From Gymnopus androsaceus JB14 (taxonomy: Eukaryota; Basidiomycota; Agaricomycetes; Agaricales; Omphalotaceae), in assembly GCA_009733575.1 (NCBI GenBank), contig ML769496.1:174797-195505 (forward strand): a stretch of DNA of 20,709 nt, in the 5' to 3' direction. Both the position numbers and the translations under genes were made by a program. Shown here one piece after another: positions 1-9,540 of the stretch; the first letter of the stretch is position 1; every line of letters starts with the position of its first letter. A model generated the notes under the pieces. That model was not told where the DNA came from. It did no database searches and saw nothing but the letters and a program-made list of their open reading frames with translations.

Positions 1-478
1 CTTCTTGTCTCATACACTCCAATAATCGACTACACTGTTCATTTAGTAGACCTTAAACCCAAAACCAACGTCAGTATTCCGGACGAACGCGATAATAGTG
101 CAACTGAAACTGTTTCCTATAGACCCACGCGTCTTCCCATTCTACATCATACTTTCTACGCCCGAAGCTGCTACTTTGCATTACTCTGTACTATACATGC
201 TCATGGGAAAAAAAAAAAAGTATTGGGCACTCTGAATAGCTTATATGAGAGCTATAGCCTACAGGATCATGGTGCACTAAAAATTTTTGAATATTAATGA
301 ACAGATCGTGAGCTAGTTATCAACATTATTGACAACGAGAAAAGTTCCCACAGTCGATGAGCCAATCTTAATAAGATTTGTTAGTATTGTAGTGCTACAT
401 GAGGAATATCCAGCCTAATAGAAGAGATACATAAAGTGAAATATTGGGTAGTCATTGTCAGGAACAATGAGCAAGGTA
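1..478. other. AT-rich sequence without recognisable gene
   Basis: No open frame of useful length, no tRNA-like structure and no repeat unit stands out here. A short poly-A run sits near 209-219. It borders the CATC microsatellite and I can assign no function. Confidence 0.6.
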
Positions 479-1443
479 TTCATCCATCCATCCATCCATA
501 AGCGCCCGTTCATCCATCCATCCATCCATCCATCCACCTATAAGCGCCCATCCATCCGTCCATCCATCCACCCATAAGCGCCCATCCATCCATCCATCCA
601 TCCATCCATCCAGCCATCCATCCATCCAGCCACTTTATTTTTTTCAGTCTTTATTTTTTTTTCACCTTTCTACAATTGTATGGAGATTTGCTACTGTAAT
701 GGTTTTTTTGCAAAAATAGGTATTTTAATTATTAAGTGCATCCATCCGTCCGTAAGCGCCCATCCATCCATCCATCCGTCCATCCGTCCATAAGCGCCCA
801 TCCATCCGTCCATCCATTTTTTCACTCCTTATTTTTTCAAATCTCTATCTCTACAGTTGTATGAAGTTTGCTACTGCAATGACTTTTTTGCTAAAATAGG
901 TATTTTACCACCAACCTTGTCTATCTACTATAGATTAGTAAGTGCACCCATCCGTCCGTCCGTAAGCGCTCATCCGTCCATCCATCCATCCGTCCATCTA
1001 TTCAGTCAAAAAAAAAAGCATGAAAAATGTAAGTAACTTAACGCAGGAGCCATATTCCATAGAATTTATGATCTACTTCAACTTTTTAAAAATATAAAGC
1101 TTAAAGTCCGTCCATCCATCCATCCATCCGTCCATCCGTCCGTAAGCGCCCATCCATCCATCCGTCCGTCCATTCATAAGCGCCCATCCATCCATCCATC
1201 CATCCACCTATAAGCGCCCATCCATCCGTCCATCCATCCATCCATCCAGCCATTTTATTTTTTTCAGTCTTTATTTTTTTTTCACCTTTCTACAATTGTA
1301 TGGAGATTTGCTACTGTAATGGTTTTTTTGCAAAAATAGGTATTTTAATTATTAAGTGCATCCATCCGTCCGTAAGCGCCCATCCATCCATCCGTCCGTC
1401 CATCCATAAGCGCCCATCCATCCATCCATCCATCCAGCCATTC
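479..1443. repeat. Compound CATC/CCGT microsatellite with recurring AT-rich spacer
   Basis: Blocks of CATC and CCGT tetranucleotides, punctuated by TAAGCGCC, occupy roughly 479-632, 738-817, 945-1004, 1105-1255 and 1356-1443. Between them lies an AT-rich spacer of about 105 bp: the copy at 633-737 recurs almost unchanged at 1253-1357 (offset 620 bp), and a clearly diverged copy lies at 815-944. A TTCAGTCAAAAAA motif follows the blocks near 1000 and 1440. The locus is therefore a tandemly duplicated compound repeat rather than one simple slippage tract. No coding potential is seen. Confidence 0.9.
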
Positions 1444-1499
1444 AGTCAAAAAAGAACATGAAAATCTGAGTAACTTAAAGTAAAAGGTCATATAATATT

Positions 1500-3830
1500 C
1501 ATGATTGGGCAAACTTCAGTGAAGTTTTTGAAATCTCCTTGCTGTCACTTTAATTCATTTATTCCATTTTTTAATTTTTGCAGAAATTGCGTTATCATAT
1601 TTTTCTGCTTTCATGAAGTACTAAACATGCATGGTGCATGGTGCAATGTACTCCAAGAGAGATTAAATGGTATTCATGATTGAGTACACTCCAGTTAAGT
1701 CTTTGAAGTCCTCTAGCTCTTGCTTTAATTTATGTATTCAATTTTTTATTTTTGCATAAATTAATTTATCATATCTCTCTGCTTTCATGAAGTACTAAAC
1801 ATGCATAGTGCAATATGTCCCAAGGAAGTTCATATGGTATTGATGATTGGGCAAACTCCAGTTAAGCTTTTGAAGTCCTCTTGCTGTCACTTTAATTCAT
1901 TTATTCAATTTTTTAATTTTGCAGAAATTGCTTTATTATATTTTTCTGTTTTCATGAAGTACTAAACATGCATGGTGCATAGTGCAATGTGCTCTAAGAG
2001 AGATTACACGGTATTCATGATTGAGTACACTCCAGTTAAGTCTTTAAAGTCCTCTTGCTCTTGCTTTAATTTATGTATTCAATTTTTTATTTTTGCATAA
2101 ATTGCTTTATCATATTTCTCTGCTTTCATGAAGTACTAAACATGCATTGTTTATGTAATATGTCCGAAGAAAGTTCATATGATATTGATGATTGGGCAAA
2201 CTCCAGTTAAGCTTTTGAAGTCCTCTTGCTCTTGCTTTAATTCATTTATTTAATCTTTTATCTTTGTTTGCATAAATAAAAATTACTTTTCCATGTTTCT
2301 CTGCTTTCATTGATGCATAGTGCAATGTACCCTCAAGAAAGGTCATATGATGTTTATGATTAGGCAAATTTCAGTTAAGTTTGGAGATCCTCTTGCTGTC
2401 ACTTTAATTCATTTGTTCAATTTTTTATCTTTGCATAAATAAAAATCACTTTTTCATGTTTCTCTGCATGGTGCAGTGTACCCCCAACAAAGGTCATCAT
2501 GATGTTTATGATTGGACAAACTTCAGTTAAGCTTTTGTAGTCCTCTCGCTGTCACTTTGATTCATTTATTCAATTTTTTATTTTTGCATAAATTGCTTTA
2601 TCATATTTCTCTGCCTTCATGAAGTACTAAACATGTATTGTGCAATGTGCCCCAAGAAAGGCTACATGGTGCTCATGATGGGGCAAACTCGATTTAAGCT
2701 TTTTGAAGTCTTCTTGCTCTTGCTTTAATTTGTTTATTCAATTTATTTTATTTTTGCATAAATTGCTTTATCCTATTTCTCCGCTTTCATGTAGTACTAA
2801 ATATGCATTATGCAATGTGCCCCAAGAAAGGCTACATGATACTCATGATGAGACAAATTCTAATTAAGCTTTTGAAGTCCTCTTGCTCTTGCTTTAATTT
2901 GTTTATTCAAATTCTTATTTTTGCATAAATTGCTTTATCATATTTCTCTGCTTTCATGAAGTTCTAAACATGCATTGTGCAATATGCCCCAAGAAAGGCT
3001 ACATGGTGCTCATGATGAGGCAAACTCCATTTAAGCTTTTGGGGTCCTCTTGCTCTTGCTTTAATTGACTTATTCAATTTTGCTTTTTTTGCATCAATTG
3101 CCTTGATCATGGTTCTTTGCTTTTCATCATTGTAAAAAGCACTGTATTGATTGACCAGTTTGATAAGCTTGCTGGGTTGCCCACAAGTATGTACTCAAAC
3201 TTTTGTATATAAAGTATACATTCTTGTACTATAAATACTATAAATAATCTACATGGAAACTGGGTTGCGACACAATGTGAGATAAATTGCGGCTTGTCAA
3301 TTGACCTGCTTTTTGAGGTTGAACAAGCCAAAATAAGCTAAAAAAAAGCCGAAAAAAGCTGGTCAATTAATACTTAGCTAGTTATGATAATGACTAAGCA
3401 TACATAATGCAATATACGCCAAGAAAGATCACTTGGTGCTTATGGATAGACAAAACTCCAGTTCACCTTTTTGAAGTCCTTTTACTCTTGCTTTAATTAA
3501 TTAATTAATTTAATTTAATTTAATTTTGCATAAATTGTTTTTATCATATTTCTCTGCTTTCATGAAGTACTAAACATGCATAGTGCATGGTGCAATATAC
3601 TCTAAGAGAGATTACACGGTATTCATGATTAAGTACAATCCAGTTAAGCCTTTGAAGTCCTCTTGCTCTTGCTTTAATTGATTTATTTAGAATTTCCTTC
3701 TTTAATATAAACAACTTCATCATGTTTCTCTGCTTTCATGAATGCATGGTGCAATGAGCCCCCAAGAAAGGTCATATGATGTTCATGATTGGGCCAACTT
3801 CAGTTGAGCTTTTGAAGTCCTCTTGCTCCA
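1500..3830 (+). repeat. ~170 bp satellite array, direct copies (about 12 monomers)
   Basis: A monomer of about 150-181 bp repeats head to tail. The landmark CTTTCATGAAGTACTAAACATGC (or a variant) falls near 1611, 1785, 1952, 2126, 2307, 2617, 2787, 2953, 3560 and 3737. Two monomer types alternate at the start: type A has a doubled GCATGGTGCATGGTG and TTGAGTACACTCC, type B has GATTGGGCAAACTCC. The A landmarks at 1611 and 1952 are exactly 341 bp apart, so the first four monomers form an A-B-A-B dimer array, and type A recurs near 3560. Short reading frames inside are incidental. The array is AT-rich and interrupted by an insertion at 3144-3373. Confidence 0.9.
3144..3373. mobile_element. Putative 230 bp foldback insertion (MITE-like) inside the satellite
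   Basis: The satellite phase breaks here. The left end reads GTATTGATTGACCAG (3144-3158) and the right end CTGGTCAATTAATAC (3359-3373); these are inverted copies matching at 14 of 15 positions. The interior is unrelated to the satellite and carries no open frame with known features. Satellite sequence resumes near 3391 with the missing half of the interrupted monomer. Exact borders and a target-site duplication are not clear, so the superfamily cannot be named. Confidence 0.55.
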
Positions 3831-4152
3831 ATAAATGAATTAAGGCAAGAGTAAGAGGACTTCAAAAACTTAAGTAGAGTTTGTCTATTCATGGACACCA
3901 AGTGATCTTTCTAGGCATATATTGCATCATACTTTGTAAAAGCAGAGAAATAGGATAAAGCAATTTATACAAAAAAGAAAAACTAAATAAACAAATCAAA
4001 GCAAGAGCAAGAGGACTTCAGAAGCTTAACTGGTGTTTGCCCAATTATGAGCACCATGTAGCCTTTCTTGGGGCACATTGCACCATGCATGTTTAGTACT
4101 TCATGAAAGCAGAAAAAACTGATAAAGCAATTTATGCAAAAATAAAAAAATT
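3828..4152 (-). repeat. Two inverted monomers of the 170 bp satellite
   Basis: From 3828 the satellite turns over: GGCAAGAGTAAGAGGACTTC, GCAGAGAAATAGGATAAAGC and GTTTAGTACTTCATGAAAGC are reverse complements of monomer landmarks. Two monomers lie in this orientation, meeting the direct array head-on at about 3828. A direct-orientation fragment (about 4153-4190) then closes the array. The junction makes a large dyad able to form a cruciform or fold-back RNA. Confidence 0.88.
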
Positions 4153-4190
4153 GTTTCATTTTTGCATCAATAGCTTTATCATGTTTTCCG

Positions 4191-4640
4191 AGTCCTTACT
4201 TTACATAAGGAAACTTGGTTCTTAGACGTCAGGTTTAGTGTGGGATTTTCACCAAGACTTGTAACTGTGCAGATCTCCATTAGGAAATTTTAGATGCTCT
4301 AAGGTTTTTAAGCACTTTTTATTTTTTGAATGTCATCCATACTATTAGAGTGGAATCCAGCCTATACTCACCATTGGAATTAGTGCCTAACTTAATAATC
4401 ATGCAGTCATATCAATATAATAATGATTCACAAAAAAATGGATGTGATTTGACCAAAAATGGAAGGAGTAATTGCTGTATCCCCGACACTGACCGAAAAG
4501 AAGAGAGGGTCTTGTAGACCTTGATTGGACAAAAAGCACCTGAAACGCAACATCACGCGAGGGCCACATTTCTGTCCTGTTACATTGATGCTGCAATCAG
4601 ATTCTGTTCCTTGTCTACTCCCAACTACCGAAGTTAGTTT
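4191..4640. other. Unique AT-rich sequence after the satellite
   Basis: No convincing gene. The segment GAGTCCTTACTTTACA (about 4189-4204) that ends the satellite occurs again in inverted orientation near 9815, again beside a satellite copy. Short frames on both strands show no recognisable domain. Confidence 0.5.
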
Positions 4641-5140
4641 TTGACCATTCCAGTAGCTATGAATCTGAATGAAATCTACACATCCTGTCTGTGTACCATG
4701 CCCACTTGGGCTTTACCTGAGAACAAGTCTTTGCACTTGACTCGCCTCATATCTCTCAAACTCGCTAATTTGAAATCTGTTGTCTCCCGAAGACTAGCAA
4801 GTTCAATAATCATCTACATATCTGCAAGCTCATTGACATTACGGATTGCTCTTTGTCCGTGATTGTGAATTGTGATGATCTTGGCCTCATTAATTCATCC
4901 ATTTGTTCATTTCTTGTGTCCGCTGAAGCAGGAGATCTAGTAGGGCTTGTGTCCAATGAGTTTGTGATGGAGTCTATGGAGATTTATGAAATTTTGGTAT
5001 ATTCATCTTCCTACAACAAAAAATTATCTGACTCCATTCCAGCTACTCAAGATAGTTCCAGAGGGGATGAGGACGTCTCAAAGGGAGAGTGATCTCCTAG
5101 CCCTTTGGGTTGTTGAGCTTGCAGATATTTGGACTTCATA
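4630..5140 (-). pseudogene. Possible decayed coding sequence, unknown family
   Basis: On the minus strand, reading from about 5137, a frame opens with Met-Lys-Ser-Lys and runs with biased composition (a stretch like SLDTSPTRSPASADTRNEQ) through three stops. Another minus-strand frame then gives a heptad-like, charged segment (about LASLRETTDFKLASLRDMRR) near 4720-4800. The amino-acid patterning looks more like an old protein than random AT-rich DNA, but it is interrupted by stops and at least one frame change. I do not recognise a family and assign no function. Confidence 0.25.
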
Positions 5141-5149
5141 ACGGCTCCA

Positions 5150-5900
5150 CTCAATCACAGTAACTTGAGCTCCCCATATGTCATTGCCAAGGCTTTGGCT
5201 GAAGTCAGGTAGATATTTTCCTTGATATGGAAGCCAAACTCTTCTCATTCACTATGATTTAGTCAGCATATCAGTTTTACTTTGTACGATGACACTAATT
5301 GTATCAAGTCATAACTGGTTTTTCATACTGACAAATCGGAGCAACAACCTCCTCTTTGCTATGAGACCTAAGTTCCAAAAGCCTTCCCAACACTGCTAGA
5401 ATCTTGTTCAAGGGGTTGTCTTAACTGCTAATCACGAAACTCAATGAGAGGGAATTGGGTGATATGGCTGGGTCATTCCAAGGAACTACGTAGATTGTGA
5501 GAGAGAGCTTTGACAGTGATGCCGATGTTCATTCCAGACTTACAACATTCCTGTAAGAAAAGCTAAAGGGACTGCAATGTAAAGATATGTCGATGCACAT
5601 GTGAGTTAGTAAAGCTGTTTCCTGCATGTTGGCGGAATTGCTCACACCTAGGACTGTTTGTGCTAGATGTTCACCCTACTACTTTTCTTCTTCATTTCTT
5701 TCAAACGACTATGGCAAAGCATACCCTCTCTGTGTTTGAGATTCATCCACATTCTTGGTTTGGTATTTTATTTTAAAAGTGCTCGAACTTGGAGCTGCCG
5801 GGGATTGCCGCACAGCGGTGCTAACAATAGGCAATAGCGTTCTAGTTTGTATATGTGTTTAGTACTTAGCGCTCATGGTCGCTTATTTAGATAATATTTA
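5150..5900. other. Gene-free interval, possibly containing a second coding fossil
   Basis: On the plus strand from about 5390 to 5645 one frame keeps helix-like charged and hydrophobic patterning (for example LITKLNERELGDMAGSFQG and SFDSDADVHSRLTTFL) but contains four stops. This could be a remnant of an unidentified gene or chance. Nothing else in the interval is recognisable; no tRNA box pattern was found around the slightly GC-richer 5785-5830. Confidence 0.25.
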
Positions 5901-5904
5901 CCAA

Positions 5905-6081
5905 TGGCTGATGGACCAGAAATCCAACGGCAACAGCCTGCCGGTTTGTGAGAAGCGCTCAAATTAGTAAGATACATGTACAATCATACATGTATCTTAC
6001 TAATACAAGAAAAACGCACACATCCGATCAGACCAATGGCCTGGAAATCCAATGGCAACAGCCTGCCAGTTCATGAAAAGC
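5905..6081. repeat. Direct duplication flanking a perfect hairpin
   Basis: A segment of about 50 bp containing GAAATCCAACGGCAACAGCC (5905-5957) is repeated, with several substitutions, at about 6030-6081 (GAAATCCAATGGCAACAGCC). The hairpin at 5963-6004 sits between the two copies, directly after the first. The spacing suggests an insertion or a local duplication event. Confidence 0.75.
5963..6004. repeat. 18 bp perfect inverted repeat, 6 nt loop
   Basis: The left arm ATTAGTAAGATACATGTA (5963-5980) is exactly reverse-complementary to 5987-6004, with CAATCA as the loop. The arms are AT-rich and lack a U-run typical of a terminator. There is no adjacent gene to give it a role. It is most simply a cruciform-forming palindrome or the remains of a very short foldback insertion. 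Confidence 0.85.
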
Positions 6082-6082
6082 A

Positions 6083-6285
6083 GTGGAGATTATTCAGCAA
6101 CTCATATTTTTGTACGAGCAGCTGAATAATGCAGGACATGTGATAAAAATCAGGGCAATATGTGTGGCATGGCTGTTCCAATCAATGTCAGATGACATCA
6201 ATTGTGATGCCATTCCCATTCTCATCCATGGAGATTATTCAGCAACTTGTATTTTTGTACGAGCAGCTGAATAATATGGCTGTTC
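6083..6285 (+). repeat. Dispersed ~115-145 bp repeat, first locus (two copies)
   Basis: GGAGATTATTCAGCAAC starts at 6085 and again at 6230, followed each time by a TTTTTGTACGAGCAGCTGAATAAT segment. ATTATTCAGC and GCTGAATAAT form a 10 bp inverted repeat around the core. Between the copies lies a linker with ATCAATGTCAGATGACATC and GATGCCATTCCCATTC. Reading frames across it differ between copies, so it is not treated as coding. Confidence 0.85.
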
Positions 6286-6289
6286 TGAG

Positions 6290-6620
6290 GATAATTCTAT
6301 TAACCAACCCTGCTGCCCGAACACAATCCCTCATTTTGATGCAAATCATAATAACCTGGCCCACAGATTGTTTTCATTGAAGTCGTGAAGCAGCAGAGGT
6401 TCAGAGTGATATGACTGATGACTGGTGAATTGGGTGCTAAACCACTCAAAATTCATCATCATTGCGTTGGATAACGAGCAGCTCAACAACTAACCTCAAA
6501 ATCCTCACGAAAACTACACCATGTAACTTGGACTGCCCATAACTACCGATACCACCCAAATTCTGACCATTTTATGACATTTTTCACCTGACAATGCCCC
6601 CAAAAAACTTGGAGAGCTTG
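6290..6620. other. Interval without recognisable features
   Basis: No frame, repeat or RNA structure of note was seen between the first dispersed-repeat locus and the small exon-like segment that follows. Confidence 0.5.
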
Positions 6621-6700
6621 ACATCATGCCTGGCAAAAACAAGGGATTTTTGGACCAAGGGAAAGAGGCGAATGGGCTTTAGGGTAATAGGATACGCTAG

Positions 6701-6971
6701 ATAGAAGCTATTCGCAGCAGGTCAGCGAGTGATGTTGTGCCGAAGAGCAGGAAAAGTTCTGGGTTTCAGGTACGCATGCAGCCATGATGTCTTGTGGTCC
6801 AATCTCACTTTTCATTATCCCTAGGATTACTGCATGATCTTCTACACCTGCATACCTTCCAAGGACATAATTCACCCAAATCTTCCTTCAGCAACATCTA
6901 CAAGTTTTGGAAATGTAATTGCTGTTGTCGCTCTGTTTCTGAGCTTTCTGGCTGTTTTTTCTGGGATATAG
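6701..6971 (+). pseudogene. Possible two-exon remnant of a small single-span membrane protein
   Basis: A basic, Arg/Ser-rich frame (AIRSRSASDVVPKSRKSSG, from 6707) ends at a plausible 55 nt intron with GTACGC at 6770 and CCCTAG at 6824. Joined in phase, it continues as DYCMIFYT and ends in a hydrophobic stretch (VIAVVALFLSFLAVF) just before a TAG at 6969-6971. A basic serine-rich N-terminus, a short M-x-FYT-like block and one C-terminal membrane span recall the layout of Sec61-beta/Sbh1 proteins, but the block between FYT and the span does not match that family's usual Gly-Leu-x-Val-x-Pro pattern. There is no start codon after the stop at 6698-6700. This could be a decayed copy or chance. Confidence 0.22.
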
Positions 6972-6974
6972 ATA

Positions 6975-7240
6975 CTCTGGGGAATTCTACACTAGACTAT
7001 GTACATCGGAACATATAAAATTTCCTTAATACATTACTGCTCGCCATTTCTCTCTACAATGACAATTTTTCAGCATTTTAGCGCCCACCTTCCCGATTTG
7101 GGGGTCCATCAGTTTTGGCCGCTGCCAGTGTACTTAATTGCGGGAATCTCGGAGGGCTCTGCATATTGCACTAGGGCTGCTCCAGAGGCAACTCATTGAA
7201 GGAGGGTTGTAGCAGGGTTGTGTTTGAGCAGCGGGGTTGG
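6975..7240. other. Interval without recognisable features
   Basis: No gene, structured RNA or repeat unit is apparent between the exon-like segment and the second dispersed-repeat locus. Confidence 0.5.
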
Positions 7241-7244
7241 TTAA

Positions 7245-7515
7245 TAGAATTATTCCTGTTCCAATCAATGTCAGATGGCATCATAATTCAGATGACATCA
7301 ATTATGATGCCATTCCCATTCTCATCAGTGGAGATTATTCAGCAACTCATATTTTTGTACGAGCAGCTGAATAATATGGCTGTTCCGATCAATGTCAGAT
7401 GGCATCATAATTCAGATGACATCAATTATGATGCCATTCCCATTCTCATCAGTGGAGATTATTCAGCAACTCGTATTTTGTACGAGCAGCTGAATAATGC
7501 AGGACATGTGATCAA
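7245..7515 (+). repeat. Dispersed ~115-145 bp repeat, second locus (two copies)
   Basis: The same unit as at 6083-6285: GGAGATTATTCAGCAAC begins at 7330 and 7454 (124 bp apart), each preceded by ATCAATGTCAGATGGCATCATAATTCAGATGACATC, which is longer than in the first locus. Both loci end with GCAGGACATGTGAT plus an AAAATCAGGG tail in one copy. The 111-residue open frame across this locus is explained by the repeat and is not called as a gene. Confidence 0.85.
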
Positions 7516-7611
7516 AATCAGGGTGATATAGGTAATCATGATATGCGTGACCATTGTAGATAGTGTTGTGACTCCGAGTACAGTTTACAAGTTAAATTGA
7601 GTCATAGTTAG

Positions 7612-8450
7612 GAGATGGTGTGATAGGGTGAGTGCAGGGATAGGGATAGAACGGGATAGGGATAGTGCGGGGATAGGGGTAGAATGGGATAGGGGATAGT
7701 GTGATAGGGTGAGTGCAGGAATAGGGGATAGTATGATAGGGTGAGTGCAGGGATAGGGGTAGAATGGGATAGGGGATAGTGTGATAGGGTGAGTGCAGGG
7801 ATAGGGGTAGAACAGGATAGGGGTACAACAGGATAGAGGATAGTGCGATAGGGTGAGTGCAGGGATAGGGGACAGTGTGATGGGTGAGTGCAAGGATAGG
7901 GGTACAATGGGATAGGGGATAGTGTGATAGGGTGAGTGCAGGGATAGGGGTACAATGGGATAGGGGTTAGTGTGAAAGGATGAGTGCGGGAATGGGGGTA
8001 CAATGGGATAGGGGTTAGTGTGAAAAGGTGAGTGTGGGAATAGGGGATAGTGTGATAGGGTAAGTGCAGGAATAGGGGATAGTGTGATAAGGTGAGTGCA
8101 GGGATAAGGGTAGAATGGGATAGGAGATAGTATGATAGGGTGAGTGCAGGGATACAGGTAGAACAGGATAAGGGATGGTGTGATAAGGTGAGTGCAGGGA
8201 TAGGGATAGAAAAGGATAGGGGATAGTGTGGGGATATGGGTAGAATGGGATAGGGGTTAGTGTGATAGGGTGAGTGCAGGGATAGGGGTAGAATGGGATA
8301 GGGGTTAGTGTGATAGGGTGAGTGCAGGGATAGGGGTAGAATGGGATAGGGGATAGTGTGATAGGGTGAGTGCAGGGATAGCGGTAGAACAGGATAGGAG
8401 ATAGTATGATAGGGTGAGTGCAGGGATAGGGGTAGAACAGGATAGGGGAT
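7612..8450 (+). repeat. G-rich minisatellite of 16 bp modules in 48 bp units
   Basis: The unit is three related 16-mers, GATAGGGTGAGTGCAG, GGATAGGGGTAGAATG and GGATAGGGGATAGTGT. Full 48 bp spacing is seen, for example between GAGTGCAGG at 7743 and 7791; some units lack one module (32 bp spacing, 7711 to 7743). Within most units GGG-ATA-GGGG-TAGAAT-GGG-ATA-GGGG satisfies the classical G-quadruplex pattern on the plus strand. Because 48 and 16 give few stops, long Pro/Tyr/Ser frames of up to 165 codons open on the minus strand; they are composed wholly of the repeat and are not called as genes. Confidence 0.93.
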
Positions 8451-8454
8451 TCCA

Positions 8455-8945
8455 AGGTCACCTCAATGTCACCCCAATGTACCCCCAGCAGCACCCAGTG
8501 TATTTTCAACATTTATTTACTCTAATATGGCATTGCCATATTTAGCATAACCTTGTGTAACTATAAATATCAAATAAATTATAATATTGAACAGCTAAGC
8601 ACTTATGACTTCCATTTTCCTGTAAGTGTGTGATCTATAAGATTCAAGTGATTAACCCTGGACCTTCCATCAAGCACTTGGGTAGTAGCTGATCAGGAAT
8701 TGGAGGCAGCCACAGCTTTTCCCTGATTACTACAACCTCTTAATGTTCAGTTATACTGAAGTAGGTACTTCAAGGTTTGTGTCAATTCAAATTGCTGAAG
8801 GACTTTTCTTAAGTCAGTGAGGCTATAAGCATTTCAATCAACTAAACTGATATATTGTGATTTCAGGCTTAAATCTGCATTGGATCCAGCATAACAAAGA
8901 TCTGTAGTAGTCTTTTAGCACTAGACTTGTGTCCAAACAAAACAA
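8455..8945. other. AT-rich interval without recognisable features
   Basis: No open frame, tandem repeat or structured RNA is apparent between the G-rich minisatellite and the next tandem repeat. Confidence 0.5.
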
Positions 8946-8950
8946 AAACC

Positions 8951-9255
8951 AAATAAGCTCCATGGTCACAGCAAGTTCAAGTTCAAGTGAAAAAGTTCAA
9001 TTTCAATTTTTATATGCAGTATGAACCTCTTGGACCTCACAACACTCATGATTTACATAATCTATATATGGCAGCATTCTCTGATACTCAAATAAGTTCC
9101 ACATCCATGGTGAGTTCAAGTTGGCTTGAGAAAGTTTGATTCAAATTTTCATATGCAGTATGAACCTTTTGGACCTTGCCTGGACCTCATAATAATCAAT
9201 CTATACATGATTCATTGCATGGTAACATACTCTGATACCCAAACAAGCTCCATGT
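8951..9255 (+). repeat. ~140 bp tandem repeat, two copies and a partial third
   Basis: AAATAAGCTCCATGG at 8951 recurs as AAATAAGTTCCAC at 9090 and ACAAGCTCCATG near 9240. Each unit carries GTTCAAGTT, a TTTATATGCAGTATGAACC or TTCATATGCAGTATGAACC block, TTGGACCT and a TCTGATAC ending. The copies have diverged by substitutions and indels. Confidence 0.85.
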
Positions 9256-9540
9256 CTATTCTATGTTCACCAAATTCACAGTCACCCCAGAGTAACTTTC
9301 ATTAAATCCAAAGTAACCTTGGTCCTTCACTGAATTCAAAGTCACCCAAAAGTAGATTCACTAAATCAAAAGTAACCTTCACTAAATTCAAAGTTACCCT
9401 GGACCCATAAGTAGATTTTACTAAATCAAAAGCAACCTTTACTAAATTCAAAGTTGCCTGAAAGTAATCTTCACTACATCAAAGGTAACCTTTACTAAAT
9501 TCAAAGTCACCCAAATGTAACTTAGTTGATTCAGCACAAT
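9255..9540 (+). repeat. Short minisatellite with TTCACTAAATCAAAAGTAACC-like units
   Basis: Imperfect units of roughly 55-65 bp made of two alternating half-units: one like CACTAAATTCAAAGTCACCC, the other like TTCACTAAATCAAAAGTAACC. At least four rounds can be followed before the pattern fades around 9540. No coding potential. Confidence 0.82.

Noticed and set aside
479..1443. CRISPR-like array suggested by repeated blocks and spacers
   Set aside because: The blocks are tetranucleotide slippage tracts and the spacers are copies of one another, the opposite of a CRISPR array.
5780..5835. Possible tRNA or small RNA in a GC-richer patch
   Set aside because: No A-box/B-box pair or cloverleaf could be drawn.
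5963..6004. Hairpin as a transcription terminator
   Set aside because: There is no U-run or upstream gene, and the genome is eukaryotic, where such terminators do not apply to protein genes.
7612..8450. Interstitial telomere sequence suggested by GGGATAGGGG runs
   Set aside because: No TTAGGG register or clean short period is present; the unit is a 16 bp module.
7585..8512. Long minus-strand frames (up to 165 codons) rich in Pro, Tyr, Ser and Thr, like a repetitive surface protein
   Set aside because: They consist entirely of the 16/48 bp minisatellite, are open in more than one frame at once and have no signal sequence or flanking gene structure.
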